A DNA stretch of 64,000 nucleotides. Source: Burkholderia sp. PAMC 26561. Its GTDB lineage: Bacteria; Pseudomonadota; Gammaproteobacteria; Burkholderiales; Burkholderiaceae. Positions 17,237 through 28,700 of the stretch are shown one piece after another. The notes below the pieces were generated by a model. It ran no database searches and was not told where the DNA came from. It saw only the letters and a list, made by a program, of their open reading frames with translations. The first letter of the stretch is position 1. Each line of letters starts with the position of its first letter. Made by a program: the position numbers and the translations under genes. The stretch lies in contig NZ_CP014306.1 of assembly GCF_001557535.2 (NCBI RefSeq), forward strand, positions 558,001-622,000, written 5' to 3'.

Positions 17237-17983
17237 ATGAACTCCACATCGGAAGACCGCTGGCGCGACTTGCGCCCGGACCCGGACAGTGACACTCCGC
17301 TTTATCTGCAACTCGCCCGCAAGCTCGGCAATGCGATCCACGATAACCGCTGGAACGCCGGCGAAGCGTTGCCATCCGAACGCGTGCTGTCGGAGGCGCT
17401 CGGGGTATCGCGGATCACCTCGCGCAAAGCCATCGCGCTCCTGGTCGAACAAGGACTCATACGGCGCACGCAAGGCGCGGGTTCGTTCATCACGCCGCGC
17501 TACGAAGACCCGCTTTCGCGTTTGTCGAGCTTCAGCGAAATGCTGCGCAGACGTGGATTTACACCCGGATCGCAGTGGCTTTCGCGCGTGATCGAACCCG
17601 CGAATCGCGACGAAGTGATCCAGCTCGGGTTATCGCCGGCGGCGGCCGTTGCGCGCTTGCGGCGCTTGCGTACGGCCGATGGCATTGTCATGGCGGTCGA
17701 GAATTCGACCTTTCCGGCAGCGCTGATTCCCGACCCCGACGCAATCGGCGATTCGCTTTACAGCTTTCTGGAGCAGCGGAACTTGTCCATCGTGCGGGCC
17801 TTGCAGCATTTTCGCGCGGTGAATGCGAGCGATGAGATCGCAACGCAGATGGGCATCGCGCCGCACGATGCGTTGCTGCTGATCACGCGCGTGGGTTATA
17901 CGGCCGATCAGCGCCCGATCGAACTCACCGATACCTACTGCCGCAACGATTACTACGACTTCGTTGCGGAGTTGCGGAAGTAA
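17237..17983 (+). CDS. GntR/HutC-family regulator
   Basis: A 248-residue regulator. The N-terminal winged HTH (TPLYLQLARKLGNAIHDNRW, ALPSERVLSEALGVSRITSRK) is followed by a UTRA ligand-binding domain from about residue 95 (SSFSEMLRRRGFTPGSQWLS to TYCRNDYYDFVAELRK). UTRA regulators respond to sugars or amino acids such as N-acetylglucosamine-6-phosphate or urocanate. Its ligand cannot be told. It converges with the CoA transferase gene 3 bp away and no co-directional target is adjacent. Confidence 0.92.
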   Translation: MNSTSEDRWRDLRPDPDSDTPLYLQLARKLGNAIHDNRWNAGEALPSERVLSEALGVSRITSRKAIALLVEQGLIRRTQGAGSFITPRYEDPLSRLSSFSEMLRRRGFTPGSQWLSRVIEPANRDEVIQLGLSPAAAVARLRRLRTADGIVMAVENSTFPAALIPDPDAIGDSLYSFLEQRNLSIVRALQHFRAVNASDEIATQMGIAPHDALLLITRVGYTADQRPIELTDTYCRNDYYDFVAELRK

Positions 17984-17986
17984 CCA

Positions 17987-19375
17987 TCACGTCCAGCGCG
18001 GCTCGTCCGTACCGATTTCTACCGGCGGCGAGGACCAGAACGGTGGCGTCATCGACATACGCTCGGGCGGCTGCGTGAGCGTGAGCGACCCAAACGGCGA
18101 TTCGATGGTTTGAAGCACATCGCGGACGTCATCGATTTTCGGATCGTGGATCTTTTGCCCGTCCTCGATCAAACCCATCGATTGCAGCCAGCGCCCCGTT
18201 CCCGCCAGCGATACCCGCACATGCCAGCTTCCGCCTTCCTCGGCGCGACGTTGCAACGCGGTCATCGCGCCGAATGCCGCGAGATAGCCGGTCGCGTGAT
18301 CGAGCGCCTGACACGGCAGATGACGCGGCTTCGTCTGGCCGGCGGCCTGGGCTTCGGTCCACGCAATACCGCTCGCCGACTGCACGAGGCTGTCGAAGCC
18401 ACGGCGCTGCGACCACGGCCCCTTGTGTCCATACGCCGATACCGTCACGTACACGATCCCCGGCCGTTTTAGCGCGGCTTCCGCAGGGCCGAAGCCTTTG
18501 GCCTCGAGCGCGCCGGGCCTGTAGCCCTGCAGGAACACATCGGCGTCTTTCAGCAGCGCGCGCAAGGCGGTGCGGCCGGTTTCATCGCGCAGATCGAGGG
18601 TAGCGGAGCGTTTGCCGCGGCCGTTGTCGATGACCAAAGGCGCAATGTTCGGCAGATGCGGACCGTTGATCAGGAGGACATTGGCGCCGTGTTCGGCGAG
18701 CGTGCGACCCGCCACCGGACCCGCAATGATGCGGCTCACATCGAGCACTCGAACGCCGGACAGAGGCCGCTCGCCATTGCCAATAGGTTCAGGCGGTGCA
18801 TCCCCGAGTCTGGTGATTTCGAGCAGCGGCGTTTCGGCGATCGCGCGGGCTTGCGGCAGCATCGACCATTCTTCCGGCGTCCGGATCAGCGCGGCGCAGA
18901 GGCCGGCGTCGGCGAGGGCTTGGTCGAGCGTGGCGCCGTCCCAGTGGCGGATCTCCTCGCTGACGCCGGCGTGATCGTTGGCGCAGCCGAGGAGTTTCAC
19001 CACGCCATCGCGATGATGCTTGAAGTTCGTGTGAAGCTGGATCCAGCGGCCATTGCGTGTTTCGTAGAAACCCGTCAGCGGATCGCGCAGCTCGGGCGCG
19101 GTATCGGCGTCGATGCGCAAGTAGCGTTCGCTGCGAAACGCGACAGTTGCGCGGTGCGCATCGAGTTCGACTTGCTGCATCTGGCCCGTTCGCTGCCGGA
19201 AGCAATCGGCGGCGGCTAATGCGGAGGCGCCAATACTCGCCGATGCCAGCGCGCTCACCCGATACACCGACGGCAACTGCCGCTCGTCACCGGAGAGCGT
19301 GAGGTGACTGAGCGTCTCGGGATGACGGCCGGCGAGATGCCAGAGCGTCGCAAGGGGATTCGAGGCGAAATTCAT
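17987..19375 (-). CDS. CaiB/BaiF family III CoA transferase
   Basis: A 462-residue enzyme of the formyl-CoA/carnitine CoA-transferase family, which moves CoA between organic acids through an Asp-bound intermediate. The family core LSGVRVLDVSRIIAGPVAGR with TLAEHGANVLLI lies in the second half (about residues 205-235), followed by DLRDETGRTALRALLKDADV and GYRPGALEAKGFG. An N-terminal half-domain of about 200 residues with a second partial CoA-transferase fold precedes it, as in the longer members of this family. It lies 60 bp downstream of the capsule lipid operon on the same strand, so read-through is possible, but its gene style is housekeeping. The substrate is unknown. Confidence 0.88.
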   Translation of the reverse strand: MNFASNPLATLWHLAGRHPETLSHLTLSGDERQLPSVYRVSALASASIGASALAAADCFRQRTGQMQQVELDAHRATVAFRSERYLRIDADTAPELRDPLTGFYETRNGRWIQLHTNFKHHRDGVVKLLGCANDHAGVSEEIRHWDGATLDQALADAGLCAALIRTPEEWSMLPQARAIAETPLLEITRLGDAPPEPIGNGERPLSGVRVLDVSRIIAGPVAGRTLAEHGANVLLINGPHLPNIAPLVIDNGRGKRSATLDLRDETGRTALRALLKDADVFLQGYRPGALEAKGFGPAEAALKRPGIVYVTVSAYGHKGPWSQRRGFDSLVQSASGIAWTEAQAAGQTKPRHLPCQALDHATGYLAAFGAMTALQRRAEEGGSWHVRVSLAGTGRWLQSMGLIEDGQKIHDPKIDDVRDVLQTIESPFGSLTLTQPPERMSMTPPFWSSPPVEIGTDEPRWT

Positions 19376-19434
19376 AGCGGTGCCTTCTTAGCGAGAAAAC
19401 GCAGCGGATCAATCTTATGCGCTGCAGCTTACAC

Positions 19435-19764
19435 TCAGTACCAGGGCCACCCCGCGACCACCCAAAGCCACGCAAGCAGGAACGACGTGACGGTGGGAAT
19501 CAGCACATCGAGCACGCGCGCCCAGCCCCATTCCCACGGGAACCATCCTTGTTTCCAGACAAGCGCGGTCGACCGCTTCCCTTTGCGTTCGAATTCGACT
19601 TCGAGTTTTTTGCGGGACCAGTACCAGATGAGGACGCTCGCGGCTCCAAACCACGGATTGCGTGTGACCAGCGTCACCGGGACCTGGACCAGCAATCCTT
19701 CAACACAATGCGAGACCGATCTGTGCCATCGCGCCGCCAGAACCCATCGGATAAACGGAGTCAT
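19435..19764 (-). CDS. Small membrane protein at the end of the capsule lipid operon
   Basis: A 109-residue protein with one or two hydrophobic segments (VEGLLVQVPVTLVT near residue 22 and VLIPTVTSFLLAWLWVVAGW at the C-terminus) and a basic middle (YWSRKKLEVEFERKGKR). It is Trp-rich near the end. No family is recognised. It starts 28 bp after the GNAT gene on the same strand and is probably its co-transcribed partner. A role as a membrane adaptor for lipid modification is speculation from context. Confidence 0.65.
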   Translation of the reverse strand: MTPFIRWVLAARWHRSVSHCVEGLLVQVPVTLVTRNPWFGAASVLIWYWSRKKLEVEFERKGKRSTALVWKQGWFPWEWGWARVLDVLIPTVTSFLLAWLWVVAGWPWY

Positions 19765-19792
19765 TCGCTGCCTCCTGCATGGCGGTTGCGCT

Positions 19793-20464
19793 CTACCTTG
19801 GTGTAAAGCGCATTCTCACCGATTCCAGTTCAGCAGGCAGGCTGCGTGCCCGGGGTCGCTTGCGGGCAAGCGCAACAAATCCGAGCCGCCGATACAACCG
19901 AGCAGCGGAGTCATTAGTCAGAAGCACATCGAGGACGAGGCCGTCGTTGCGGGGTATCGGTGGCTGAGATGCACCGCTTTGCGCAGCGTTCAGCAGCGCG
20001 CTGAATATGCCGCGGCTGCGTACATCTACGCGGGTCGCGCAATGTGCAAGCAGGGTTTCACCGCGGCTCGGCGGCGGCAGTTCACTTTCAAGGATCAGTC
20101 CGCGCCGCAACACGCCGACGGTTCGACGCAAACCGAAAAATCGCAGGGTCATCCAGGCGAACCAGAGATTGTCGGAAAGCGTCGACCGGCTGCCATGCGC
20201 GGCCAGAATGCCGACCACCTCCCCCTTCGCAGCCGATACCCAGTGCCTGCGCCACGAGAACCGCCCGTGCGTGGACGCGAATGCAGCACGCAGGAATGCG
20301 ATGCACTGCTCCTTCGGCACGCCGAACAGGAACCCGAACTCGAGCCTGCCCGAAGCGAAGACAAGCGGCGCGGCCTGGGGAGCGTCTGCGGCGCGGGCAG
20401 GACGGTCGAGAAGTGCGTTGCCTTGGGCTCGCTTGCTGGAGGATTCCGGCGACAGCAGCGTCAT
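19793..20464 (-). CDS. GNAT-family acyltransferase
   Basis: A 223-residue protein whose C-terminal half shows the GNAT acetyl-CoA fold: VDVRSRGIFSALLNAAQ in the pyrophosphate-loop region and LDVLLTNDSAARLYRRLGF, the hallmark final helix of N-acetyltransferases. It would transfer an acyl group from acyl-CoA or ACP to an amine. Its ATG overlaps the stop of the oxoamine synthase gene (ATGA), so the two are co-translated. In context the amine could be that produced by the oxoamine synthase, which would give an N-acyl amino lipid; this is inference. Confidence 0.8.
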   Translation of the reverse strand: MTLLSPESSSKRAQGNALLDRPARAADAPQAAPLVFASGRLEFGFLFGVPKEQCIAFLRAAFASTHGRFSWRRHWVSAAKGEVVGILAAHGSRSTLSDNLWFAWMTLRFFGLRRTVGVLRRGLILESELPPPSRGETLLAHCATRVDVRSRGIFSALLNAAQSGASQPPIPRNDGLVLDVLLTNDSAARLYRRLGFVALARKRPRARSLPAELESVRMRFTPR

Positions 20465-21807
20465 CGCGCGAGCTTGCGCAGTACGGCGACCGTGCGCGAG
20501 ATCTGCTCCGGTTCATGCGTCGAGCAAATGAAAAACCGCAATCGTGCAGCGCGCTCTTCAACGGCCGGATAGAAGATCGGCTGCGCGTTGATGCCTTCTT
20601 CGAAGAGCGCATTGGCCCATTGCGCGGCCTTGAGCGAACTGCCCGTGATGACCGGCACCACGGCAAAACCGGCGCTCGAACCTGTGTTCAAACCGGCGTT
20701 GCGCGCTTCATCGAGGAATTGATGGCCGCGCTCGGCCAGCAGCTTCACGCGCCACGGCTCGGCAATCAAGCGCTCCAACGCTGCAAGCGATGCAGCCGCA
20801 AGCGTCGGCGCAAGGCCAACGCTATACAGAAAACCGGGTGCGAGGTGGCGCAGGATATCGATCAGAGCGTGCGATCCCGCGATAAACCCGCCGCAGCCAG
20901 CCAGTGTCTTGCTGAGTGTGCCCATCCAGATATCGACGTCCTGGCTCGGCATGTTGCAATACTCGCGGATGCCCTTGCCTGTTTCACCGATCACACCCAA
21001 TGAATGGGCTTCATCGACCATGAGGAACGCTGCATGGCGACGCTTGACCTCCACGAATTGCGGCAGGTCGGGAATGTCCCCGTCCATGCTGTAAAGCCCT
21101 TCCACCACGATCAGCACGCGGCGAAATTCATGGCGCGCGCGGGCAAGCAATTCGTCCAATGCGCGCCAGTCGTTGTGGGGAAAACTCAGGCGCTTCGCGC
21201 CGCTCAACTGCGCGCCTTGCAGCACACTGTTGTGCGCGAGCGCATCGTGGACGATCAGATCGCCCGGACCAAACAGCGAGCCGATGACCGTAACGTTCGT
21301 GGCGTGCCCGCTGACAAAAACGAGGGCGTCGTCGGCATCGTAGAAACGCGCGAGCGCGTTCTCGAGTTCGCCATGCACCGTGCGCTCGCCTGCGACCATC
21401 CGGCTTGCCGACGCCGATGTCCCGTACTGATCGATCGCCGCCTTCGCGCAATCGTTCACGCGGGCATCGCCAGCCAGACCCAGGTAGTTGTAGTTCGCGA
21501 AGTTCAGGTAGGGCTTGCCGCCGATCTGCGTCGTCGCGCCCGCAGTGCCTTCATGCACGCGGAAAAATGGCGAGTCCACGCGCAGCTTGTCACCCATCTC
21601 GCGCAGCAGCTTGACCTGCGTGTAACCCGGCATGGTCTCGAAACTGCACAACGCGTCGCGGGCGGAATCCGCCGCGCTGCCGGGCGCTTGCGCAAGTTCC
21701 TGGCCAAGCGATCGCGCCGGCGCCTGCGCTTGCTCGGACACGCGTTCGAGTTGTCGCTGCAATGCCTTGGCGGCGAGTTGCTGACGAAAGTTTCCAGTCA
21801 AATCCAT
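20461..21807 (-). CDS. wcbT: Alpha-oxoamine synthase (BioF / serine palmitoyltransferase type), WcbT-like
   Basis: A 448-residue PLP enzyme of the alpha-oxoamine synthase family, which condenses an acyl-CoA or acyl-ACP with an amino acid and releases CO2 (BioF, KBL, serine palmitoyltransferase). The PLP Lys is K300 in GTLSKTLAGCGGF, and the cofactor-ring Asp/His are in MVDEAHSLGVIGE (D265, H268). FANYNYLGLAGD and GTSASASRMVAGE are further family blocks. An 80-residue N-terminal extension distinguishes it from BioF. It follows the PKS and LpxC-like genes. Because the PKS lacks a thioesterase, this enzyme is the likely off-loader, turning the polyketide chain into an amino ketone. The symbol follows the B. 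pseudomallei capsule locus from memory. Confidence 0.88.
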   Translation of the reverse strand: MDLTGNFRQQLAAKALQRQLERVSEQAQAPARSLGQELAQAPGSAADSARDALCSFETMPGYTQVKLLREMGDKLRVDSPFFRVHEGTAGATTQIGGKPYLNFANYNYLGLAGDARVNDCAKAAIDQYGTSASASRMVAGERTVHGELENALARFYDADDALVFVSGHATNVTVIGSLFGPGDLIVHDALAHNSVLQGAQLSGAKRLSFPHNDWRALDELLARARHEFRRVLIVVEGLYSMDGDIPDLPQFVEVKRRHAAFLMVDEAHSLGVIGETGKGIREYCNMPSQDVDIWMGTLSKTLAGCGGFIAGSHALIDILRHLAPGFLYSVGLAPTLAAASLAALERLIAEPWRVKLLAERGHQFLDEARNAGLNTGSSAGFAVVPVITGSSLKAAQWANALFEEGINAQPIFYPAVEERAARLRFFICSTHEPEQISRTVAVLRKLAR

Positions 21808-21847
21808 GAAGTGTTATTTCCGGTTTTACGTGCGGCCAAGCGGCAAC

Positions 21848-22753
21848 TCATGTGGAGAATTCAGTCCATTCCCATGCGTCGCTCTCGGCCAGAAGCGCGG
21901 CGAGCAGCCGATAGTTCATTTCGTGGCTGGGACGCTGCGCCGTCAAACGCCCGAGCAGCGGCGCGCCGCCAAGCGCGAGATCGCCGACCAGATCCAGCAC
22001 GCGATGCCGCACGAATTCATCCGGCAAACGCATGCCGCCAATGACCTTGCTGCCGATAATCGCCGCCGTGGAGCTCAGGCGAGCGCCTCGCAGGATCGGA
22101 ACACCGCGCAGATACCCTACGAGAATGGCAAGGGCCGCCCACTTCACGCGGCCATAAGAACGCGACGGCGCGATTTCGGTGGCAAAGCTTGCCGGCGTGA
22201 TCGCGCCATCCCAATGCAGATTGCCGAACCCGTTGAGATCGTTGCGCACGCTCATTTCGTATCGGTCACACGGCTCGATACGCATGCTGCGAACATTCTT
22301 CGTCCCCGCGCCGTCCTCGACGCTGATTGGCCGCAACACGCGGATAAAGCGCTTGCGCGAGGGAAGCGAACGCCGGCCGCAGGCGTTGACTGCCTGAGTC
22401 CAGGGCAATGCGCTGCCATCGAGAATGGGTACTTCCTCGGCGTCGAGCTCGACGATTGCATGATCGATCTCGCATGCGAGCAGTGAAGCCAGCAGATGTT
22501 CCACCGTGCGCACGCGTACGCCGCTTTGGTCTTCGAGCATCGTGCAAAGCGGCTGCGCGAGGCGGATTGCGGGACTCGCCGGCAAATCGGCGAGCGCACG
22601 GCCGCCGCCCATCCGTCGAAAAACGATACCGCCCGCCTCGCGCGGCACCACGCGCACATTCACGCGACGCCCTGTGTGAAGTCCACGCCCGCTCAGTTCG
22701 AGGCTGCGGGCGAGCGTGCCTTCATTGCTGTGCCAGCCGGCCGGGACGCTCAA
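21848..22753 (-). CDS. LpxC-like zinc deacetylase inside the capsule lipid operon
   Basis: A 301-residue member of the LpxC family (UDP-3-O-acyl-GlcNAc deacetylase). All catalytic features of E. coli LpxC are present: the Glu/His pair in RTVEHLLASL (E85-H86), zinc ligands H250 and D254 in RHRVLDLVGDL and the catalytic His277 in SHEMNYRLL. The N-terminal LSGRGLHTGRRVNVRVVP is typical. Housekeeping lpxC normally lies next to ftsZ, so this is probably a paralogue. It overlaps the PKS stop by ATGA and precedes the oxoamine synthase. A role in removing an N-acyl group from a lipid or sugar of the capsule anchor is inferred. Loss of housekeeping LpxC elsewhere cannot be excluded. Confidence 0.9.
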   Translation of the reverse strand: MSVPAGWHSNEGTLARSLELSGRGLHTGRRVNVRVVPREAGGIVFRRMGGGRALADLPASPAIRLAQPLCTMLEDQSGVRVRTVEHLLASLLACEIDHAIVELDAEEVPILDGSALPWTQAVNACGRRSLPSRKRFIRVLRPISVEDGAGTKNVRSMRIEPCDRYEMSVRNDLNGFGNLHWDGAITPASFATEIAPSRSYGRVKWAALAILVGYLRGVPILRGARLSSTAAIIGSKVIGGMRLPDEFVRHRVLDLVGDLALGGAPLLGRLTAQRPSHEMNYRLLAALLAESDAWEWTEFST

Positions 22754-25700
22754 TGCGACCCCGCTGTGCCGGGTGCATCGGCGATCGCTTCTTCCTGCTT
22801 CAGCGCGTTCGCTTCTTCTTCGAAGCCATGACGCGTGGCCATTGCCGCGACTTCGTCGTGCGGTTCTTGTGGCGCGCCTTCGCCGTCGCCGCTCATGATG
22901 GAATCAACGATACGTCGTGCAAGAGACACGACCGTTGCCCCCTCGGCCAGCGCCATCACGGAGAACTTCACGCCGAACGATTCCTCGACCGCCATGCCGA
23001 GCTCCATGCCCATCAGCGAGTCCATGCCCATGTCCGCGAGCGACTTGTCCTTGCCGATCTTTTCCGGCGACATGTGCAGGATCCGCGCGATCTGCGATTG
23101 CAGCGTTTCCTCGGCGAACCAGAGCGCGTCGGCACGCGACAACCCGCGGATATGCGCGCCGCTTTCCCGTGTGGCTTCCACTGCGCCGCGCGTGTGCAAC
23201 TCGGCGTAGCGTTGTGCATCGGCGGCGGGCATGCCGCGCGCCACTGCGTTCCAGTCGAGGCGCAAGACAGCTTCGCCTGAGCGGTTATCGAGCAGTGCCT
23301 GTTCAAGCGCGGCCAGCGCTTCATTGGATGTAATCGACAAACCGCCAACGCGCGCCTGCAGTGCCTCGCGCGTCTCTTCATTGCGTGCGAGAAACCCAAC
23401 GTCATCGACCGGGCCCCATGCCATCACGGTTCCCGCGAGTCCGGCCTGGCGGCGCTGTCCAACCAGCGCTTCGAGGAACGCGTTCGCGGCCACATAGCTG
23501 CCCTGTCCCGGGTTGCCGAGGAACGTCGTCGCCGACGAATAGACGATGAACATATCGAGCTCATGCGCGAGCGTCGCACGATGCAGATTCCACGCGCCCG
23601 CAACTTTTGGCGCGAGCACGGCGTTGAAGCGGGCGTCGTCGAGATTGTGGATCAGGCCGTCGTCGATCACCATCGCCGAATGCACGATGCCCTTGAGCGG
23701 CAGGCTGCGTGCATCGATGTCCTGAATCAGCTTGTTCACCGCTGCGCTGTTCGTGATATCGCACGTGGCCAGGTGCACTTGCACGCCGTCCCATGTGCGG
23801 AGTTCATCGGCGAGTGCGGTGGACAGCGCGCCGCTACGGCTTGCCAGCGTGAGATGACGCGCACCGCGTTGAACCATCCATCGCGCCGTCGCGAAGCCGA
23901 GTCCACCGGTTCCGCCGACCACCAGATATGCCGCCGATGCATCCAGCCGCAGTGTTTCCTTGATCACCCCCGAGTTCGCCGGCGCGGGCGTGCCGCCGGA
24001 ATAGGTGACGAGCACCTTGCCGATCTGACGCGCCTGCTGCATGTGACGGAACGCATCTTCCACACGCTCGGCCGGGAACGCTCGATACGGAAGCGGATGC
24101 AGCACGCCATCGGCGAAAAGCTTCATCACGTCGGCGAACAAACGCGCCGTGAGTTCGGGCAGAACGGTCATCAACTGATCGGCATCGATACCGAAATAGC
24201 TGATGTTGTTACGGAATGGCCGCAAGCCGATCCGGCTGTTCTCGTAGAAATCGCGTTTGCCGAGTTCCAGGAAACGTCCAAACGGCCGCAAGGTATCGAT
24301 ACTGCGCACCATCGCTTCACCGGCCAGCGAATTGAGCACGATGTCCACGCCCGCACCGCCCGTCAGTTCGCGGATTTCATCGGCGAAAAAGAGACTGCGT
24401 GAGTCGAGCACATGATCCGCGCCCAGCAAACGCACGAATTCGCGTTTCTCGCGGCTGCCCGCGGTCGCGAACACTTGCGCGCCGAAGTGACGCGCAAGCT
24501 GGATCGCCGCAATTCCGACACCGCCAGCGCCGCCATGGATCAGCACGCGTTCACCCGGGCGCAGCCGCGCGAGTTCGCAGAGCGCGTACCAGGCGGTGAA
24601 GAACGTGGTGGGAATCGTCGCGGCTTCCTCGAAGGTCATCCGCTCGGGCTTGTGTGCAATGGCGACCACGCGCGTGCGCACCCGCGATGCAAACGATGCC
24701 GGGGCAAAACCGAGCACGGCATCGCCCGGTTTGAAGGCACCGATCTCACGCCCCACCCGCACGATCCGCCCCGACAACTCCATGCCAATGGTCGCGCCCG
24801 CAAAGCCGTTCTCCACCGCTTCGTCGGAGAGCAGGCCCATTGCGTACATCACATCGCGGAAGTTGAGGCCCGTTGCGACGGGTTCGATCTCCACTTCGTC
24901 CGCAGCCAGTTCGCGATCCGGCAGCGCGAACCATTCGAGATTGCGCAGCGAACCCGGCGTGCCGAAACCCAGTACGGCCTCGGTGCGTGCCGCCAGCGCA
25001 GGAAGCCGGGCGGCCTGACGTAATGCAGCGCTCGATGCAGGCAGCATGCGCGGCACGTAACGGCCCGTCTGGTTCAGCAGGACTTCTTCTTCGGCATCGG
25101 CGGCGAGCAGTTCGTTTGCCAGGATTACTGCGGCGTTGGCGCAGGCGGGATGCACGTCGACAAGACGGCAGGACAGCTCCGGATGCTCGTTGGCCAGGAC
25201 GCGTCCGAGCCCCCACAACGTCGCCTGTTCAGGATGCAACGCGGCCGCTTGCGCTTCCGATGGCAGCAACATGGGCGCGCCGCCGCGCGTGACGATCCAG
25301 AGTTTGGGCTTCGACGCACGGGAATCGCGAGTGACAAGACGAACCAGCCGCGCGAGCGCAAGCGCCAGTTCGCGTTGCGCCTGCATGATGTCGTCGGGCG
25401 ATGTATCGGGCGCAACGAACACCACGTTGTCTGAATTCAGCGCAGAGACCGCCGACAGGGCCGCGTACTTCGCGTCCTGACCGTCGGTATCGAGTTGCGC
25501 GGCAACAGCGGTTCCAAAGGCGCTCGACGATCCTGCCGTCAACACGGCCCACGACTGCTTCACATGACTGTGCTGCGCGACGGGCATTGCCGGCGCGGAT
25601 GGCTGCCGCGCGACTATAAGCGAGGGCGTGCCCTCGAGTTCAAGACCCTGCTCGACGTGTTGCAAAACGTCTTCGAAGCCTGCGTGTTGCAGCAAGTTTG

Positions 25701-28700
25701 CGATATCCGAAGCTGACAGCCACGCCCGTTTGGCCGACTCGCCGGCATCGAGACTGAAGACAATGTCGGAGAAGCGGCTGCGCCGTGCTTCCGTGATCAC
25801 GATAAGCGCACCCGGCGACAGCCAGCCGCGCAGTGCATCAATAAAAGCTCGCGGATCCGATTGGCTCGCGAGCGCGTGGCTTGCCACCACCACGTCATAT
25901 TGATGCGGCTCACCGTTGCCGAGCTTCGGCCGTGCACCCAGTTCAAGCACGACCGTATGCACGGCGGGATGCGCGGAGGTATCGAAGGCGCTGAGCTGCT
26001 CGTCCGTGCCCGCGATCGTGCAGTCCACGCGCGACAACGGCAGATGCATCCCGAGCGGCTGCAACACCTCGCTTTCTGGTGAATCGATTTCGAGCAGGCG
26101 CAAGCGGCGCGGCTGTTTCCAAGCATCGACCGCTGCGCTCACGCATTCGCCGACCAGCTTGTTGACGTACGACCACGTTGGCGAGCCTTCGAAGAAATGC
26201 TCGACCAGGCTGCTGCGTGCAGCCGGCAAGATCTCGACGCCCGACTTCTCACCGCGCAACACGGCGCTCAGTGCGCTGCCGCAATGCGCAAGCAGCGTCA
26301 GCTCCGCAACGTGAGAAGGCGACTGCGCGAGCAGTTCGCGCCAGAGCGCATCGGTGGGCGGAAGACTTGCGCAGGCGGCGTCGTCGCGGATCAACTGGCC
26401 GCTGTCGCTCCAGTTTGCAAGACCGTCTTCGACGAGGATCTCGGCAAGCCTCGCGAGCAACGCGGGATGAGCGCACAGCGGCAACGCCGGTTGACTGAAT
26501 ACGTTGAGTTCATCGAGCGCGCGCAGCGCGTAGGCGCTTGCAAGCACATCGAGCAGAGGCAGTATTTCGGTCAGGTGTGTCGTGCGGCGCGAGGCTTCTT
26601 CCTGAGCATCCTCACCGCGTGACAAGAGCGCCTTCCCAACCAGTGCGGCCGATGCAGGCAGCGTACGCGCGTGGATATCGCGCGGCAGCGGCTTTGCATC
26701 GAGCACGTAGGTGAATCGTGCAGGTACGCTCGCGCGCCGGGCGCCCAGGTCCACGCGACGGAAGCGGCAAGCGGTGAGCCGCGCGACGATGCCGCCGTTT
26801 TCATCGGCGAATTCAAACGAGGCCACCAGCGAATGCGGACTACGCCGGTCAATCCGCGCAAGCACGTATTTGACCGTTTCCCCGCCGATAAAATCGATAC
26901 GCCCAAGCTGCACCGGCACATACGCGGCGTGTTCAGCGACGCCTTCGGTTTCCGCTGCGGCCAGCAGCGCGAACAGCGGATGAAAGCCGCTGTCCATCAG
27001 CGCCGGATGGAACGTGTAGCCATCGGGCCGGCATGCGGAAATTTCGCATACCGGCGGCATGGCGACTTCGGCGAGCGCGAGGTTGTCATCGGCAATACGG
27101 ACGTTGCGAATCCAATGAAACGCCGGACCGTAGGCAAGACCAATCTGAGCGGCCTGTTCGTAAAGCAGCGCGCCATCAGTCGGCGGCAGCGTAAGAATGC
27201 GCTCGAGTTCGGCACGCGGCACGGCAGCCGCCACGCTCACGTCTGGACCACCGGACAACAGCCGTCCGGCCACATTCAGCGTCCACGCCGCTTCGCTCAT
27301 GCGGTCGCGCGATTCAATGCTGAATGCCGCCGTGCGCCGATCGATGCTCAGGCGCAAGAGTTTGGATTGCTGAGCGCGGAACACGACCGGCACGCGAATA
27401 TCGACGTTTTCGACCGCGCAGCTTTCCGTGCCGAAAAACGCGCGCGCCGCCGCCAGCGCCATCTCGACATAACCCGCGCCGGGGAATGCAATGTTGCCGT
27501 CCACCACGTGATCCGCGAGCATAGGCAGGCGGTCGGGATCGATATCGTTTTCCCATGCAAGCGCCTGATCGCGCAGCCTGTAGCCCAGCAGCGGATGCTC
27601 ACGGCGCCGGTTCACCAGGTCATACGCTTCCGCGGTCGGGCCTTGCCAGAAGTGCTCGCGCTGCCACGGATAACCCGGCAACGCGACAAGATGCGATGTT
27701 TGCCCCACCGGCGCAAAGCGGTCGAGATCGGCGCGCGCGCCGTTTGCCAGCGCGTTGTACAGCGCATGGTGCAGGACCTGCGCGGTGTCGTGATGACGCT
27801 TCAATGTAATCAGCGCGCGGCCCGGCAACTCCAGGTCGTCGCACGTCTGCTTCACATAATGGCGCAGCACCGAATGAGGACCGACTTCGAGAAAAATCCG
27901 TATACCGGCGCGGGCGAGATGCGCGATTGCATCGCCGAAACGCACCGGCTCGCGGATATTGCGCCACCAGTAATCGGCATCGAGTTGCGAGCCCGGAAAG
28001 TCCGAACCTGTCACCGTCGATACAAACTGGCGCGTCGCTTCCTTCGGCGCGAGATCGGCAAGGCCTTCGGTAACCTCAGCCTGGATCCGGTCCATGTGCG
28101 AGCTGTGGAACGGATAATCGAGGTTGAGCATCTGGAAGAACGCGCCGCTGTCGCGCAACGCGTCTTCCAATGTCTTCAGCGCGGCGGGCGAACCGGCGAG
28201 CGTGACGGCCTGCGGGCTGTTGACGCCTGCAATCTCCACCGATGCACCCAAGCTCAGTTCCGCAATCCGCGTGCGGATCGCGATTTCGCTCAGGCCCACA
28301 GCCGCCATGCGTCCGAGACCTCGCGTCAATCCTTGCGCCCGGCTTCTCACCTTGATCACGCGCACCGCCTGCGCAAGCGTCAATGCACCCGACGCCCACG
28401 CCGCCGCGATCTCGCCCACGCTGTGGCCAAGACATGCGTCGTAGAGAACGCCGCGCGCCTCGATCACCCGCACGATGCCTACCTGAATGGCGAACAACAG
28501 CGGCTGCGCATTTTCGGTCGCGTCGAGCCATTGCGCCGTGGCGCCCGCGCGCATGACTTCGACGAGCGATGCACTGCCGTCGGCGCACCAGAGCGCATTG
28601 ACTTCTTCTAGCGCGGCGCGAAACACCGGCTCTTCATCGATGAGCCGCTTGCCCATATCCACCCACTGCGCACCGTTTCCGGAGAACACGAGCGCGAGGC

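Noticed and set aside
26671..28611. 646-codon plus-strand open frame
   Set aside because: It is antisense to the PKS AT/DH region, has an Arg/His-rich composition typical of shadow frames in GC-rich genes, and has no family or ribosome binding site.
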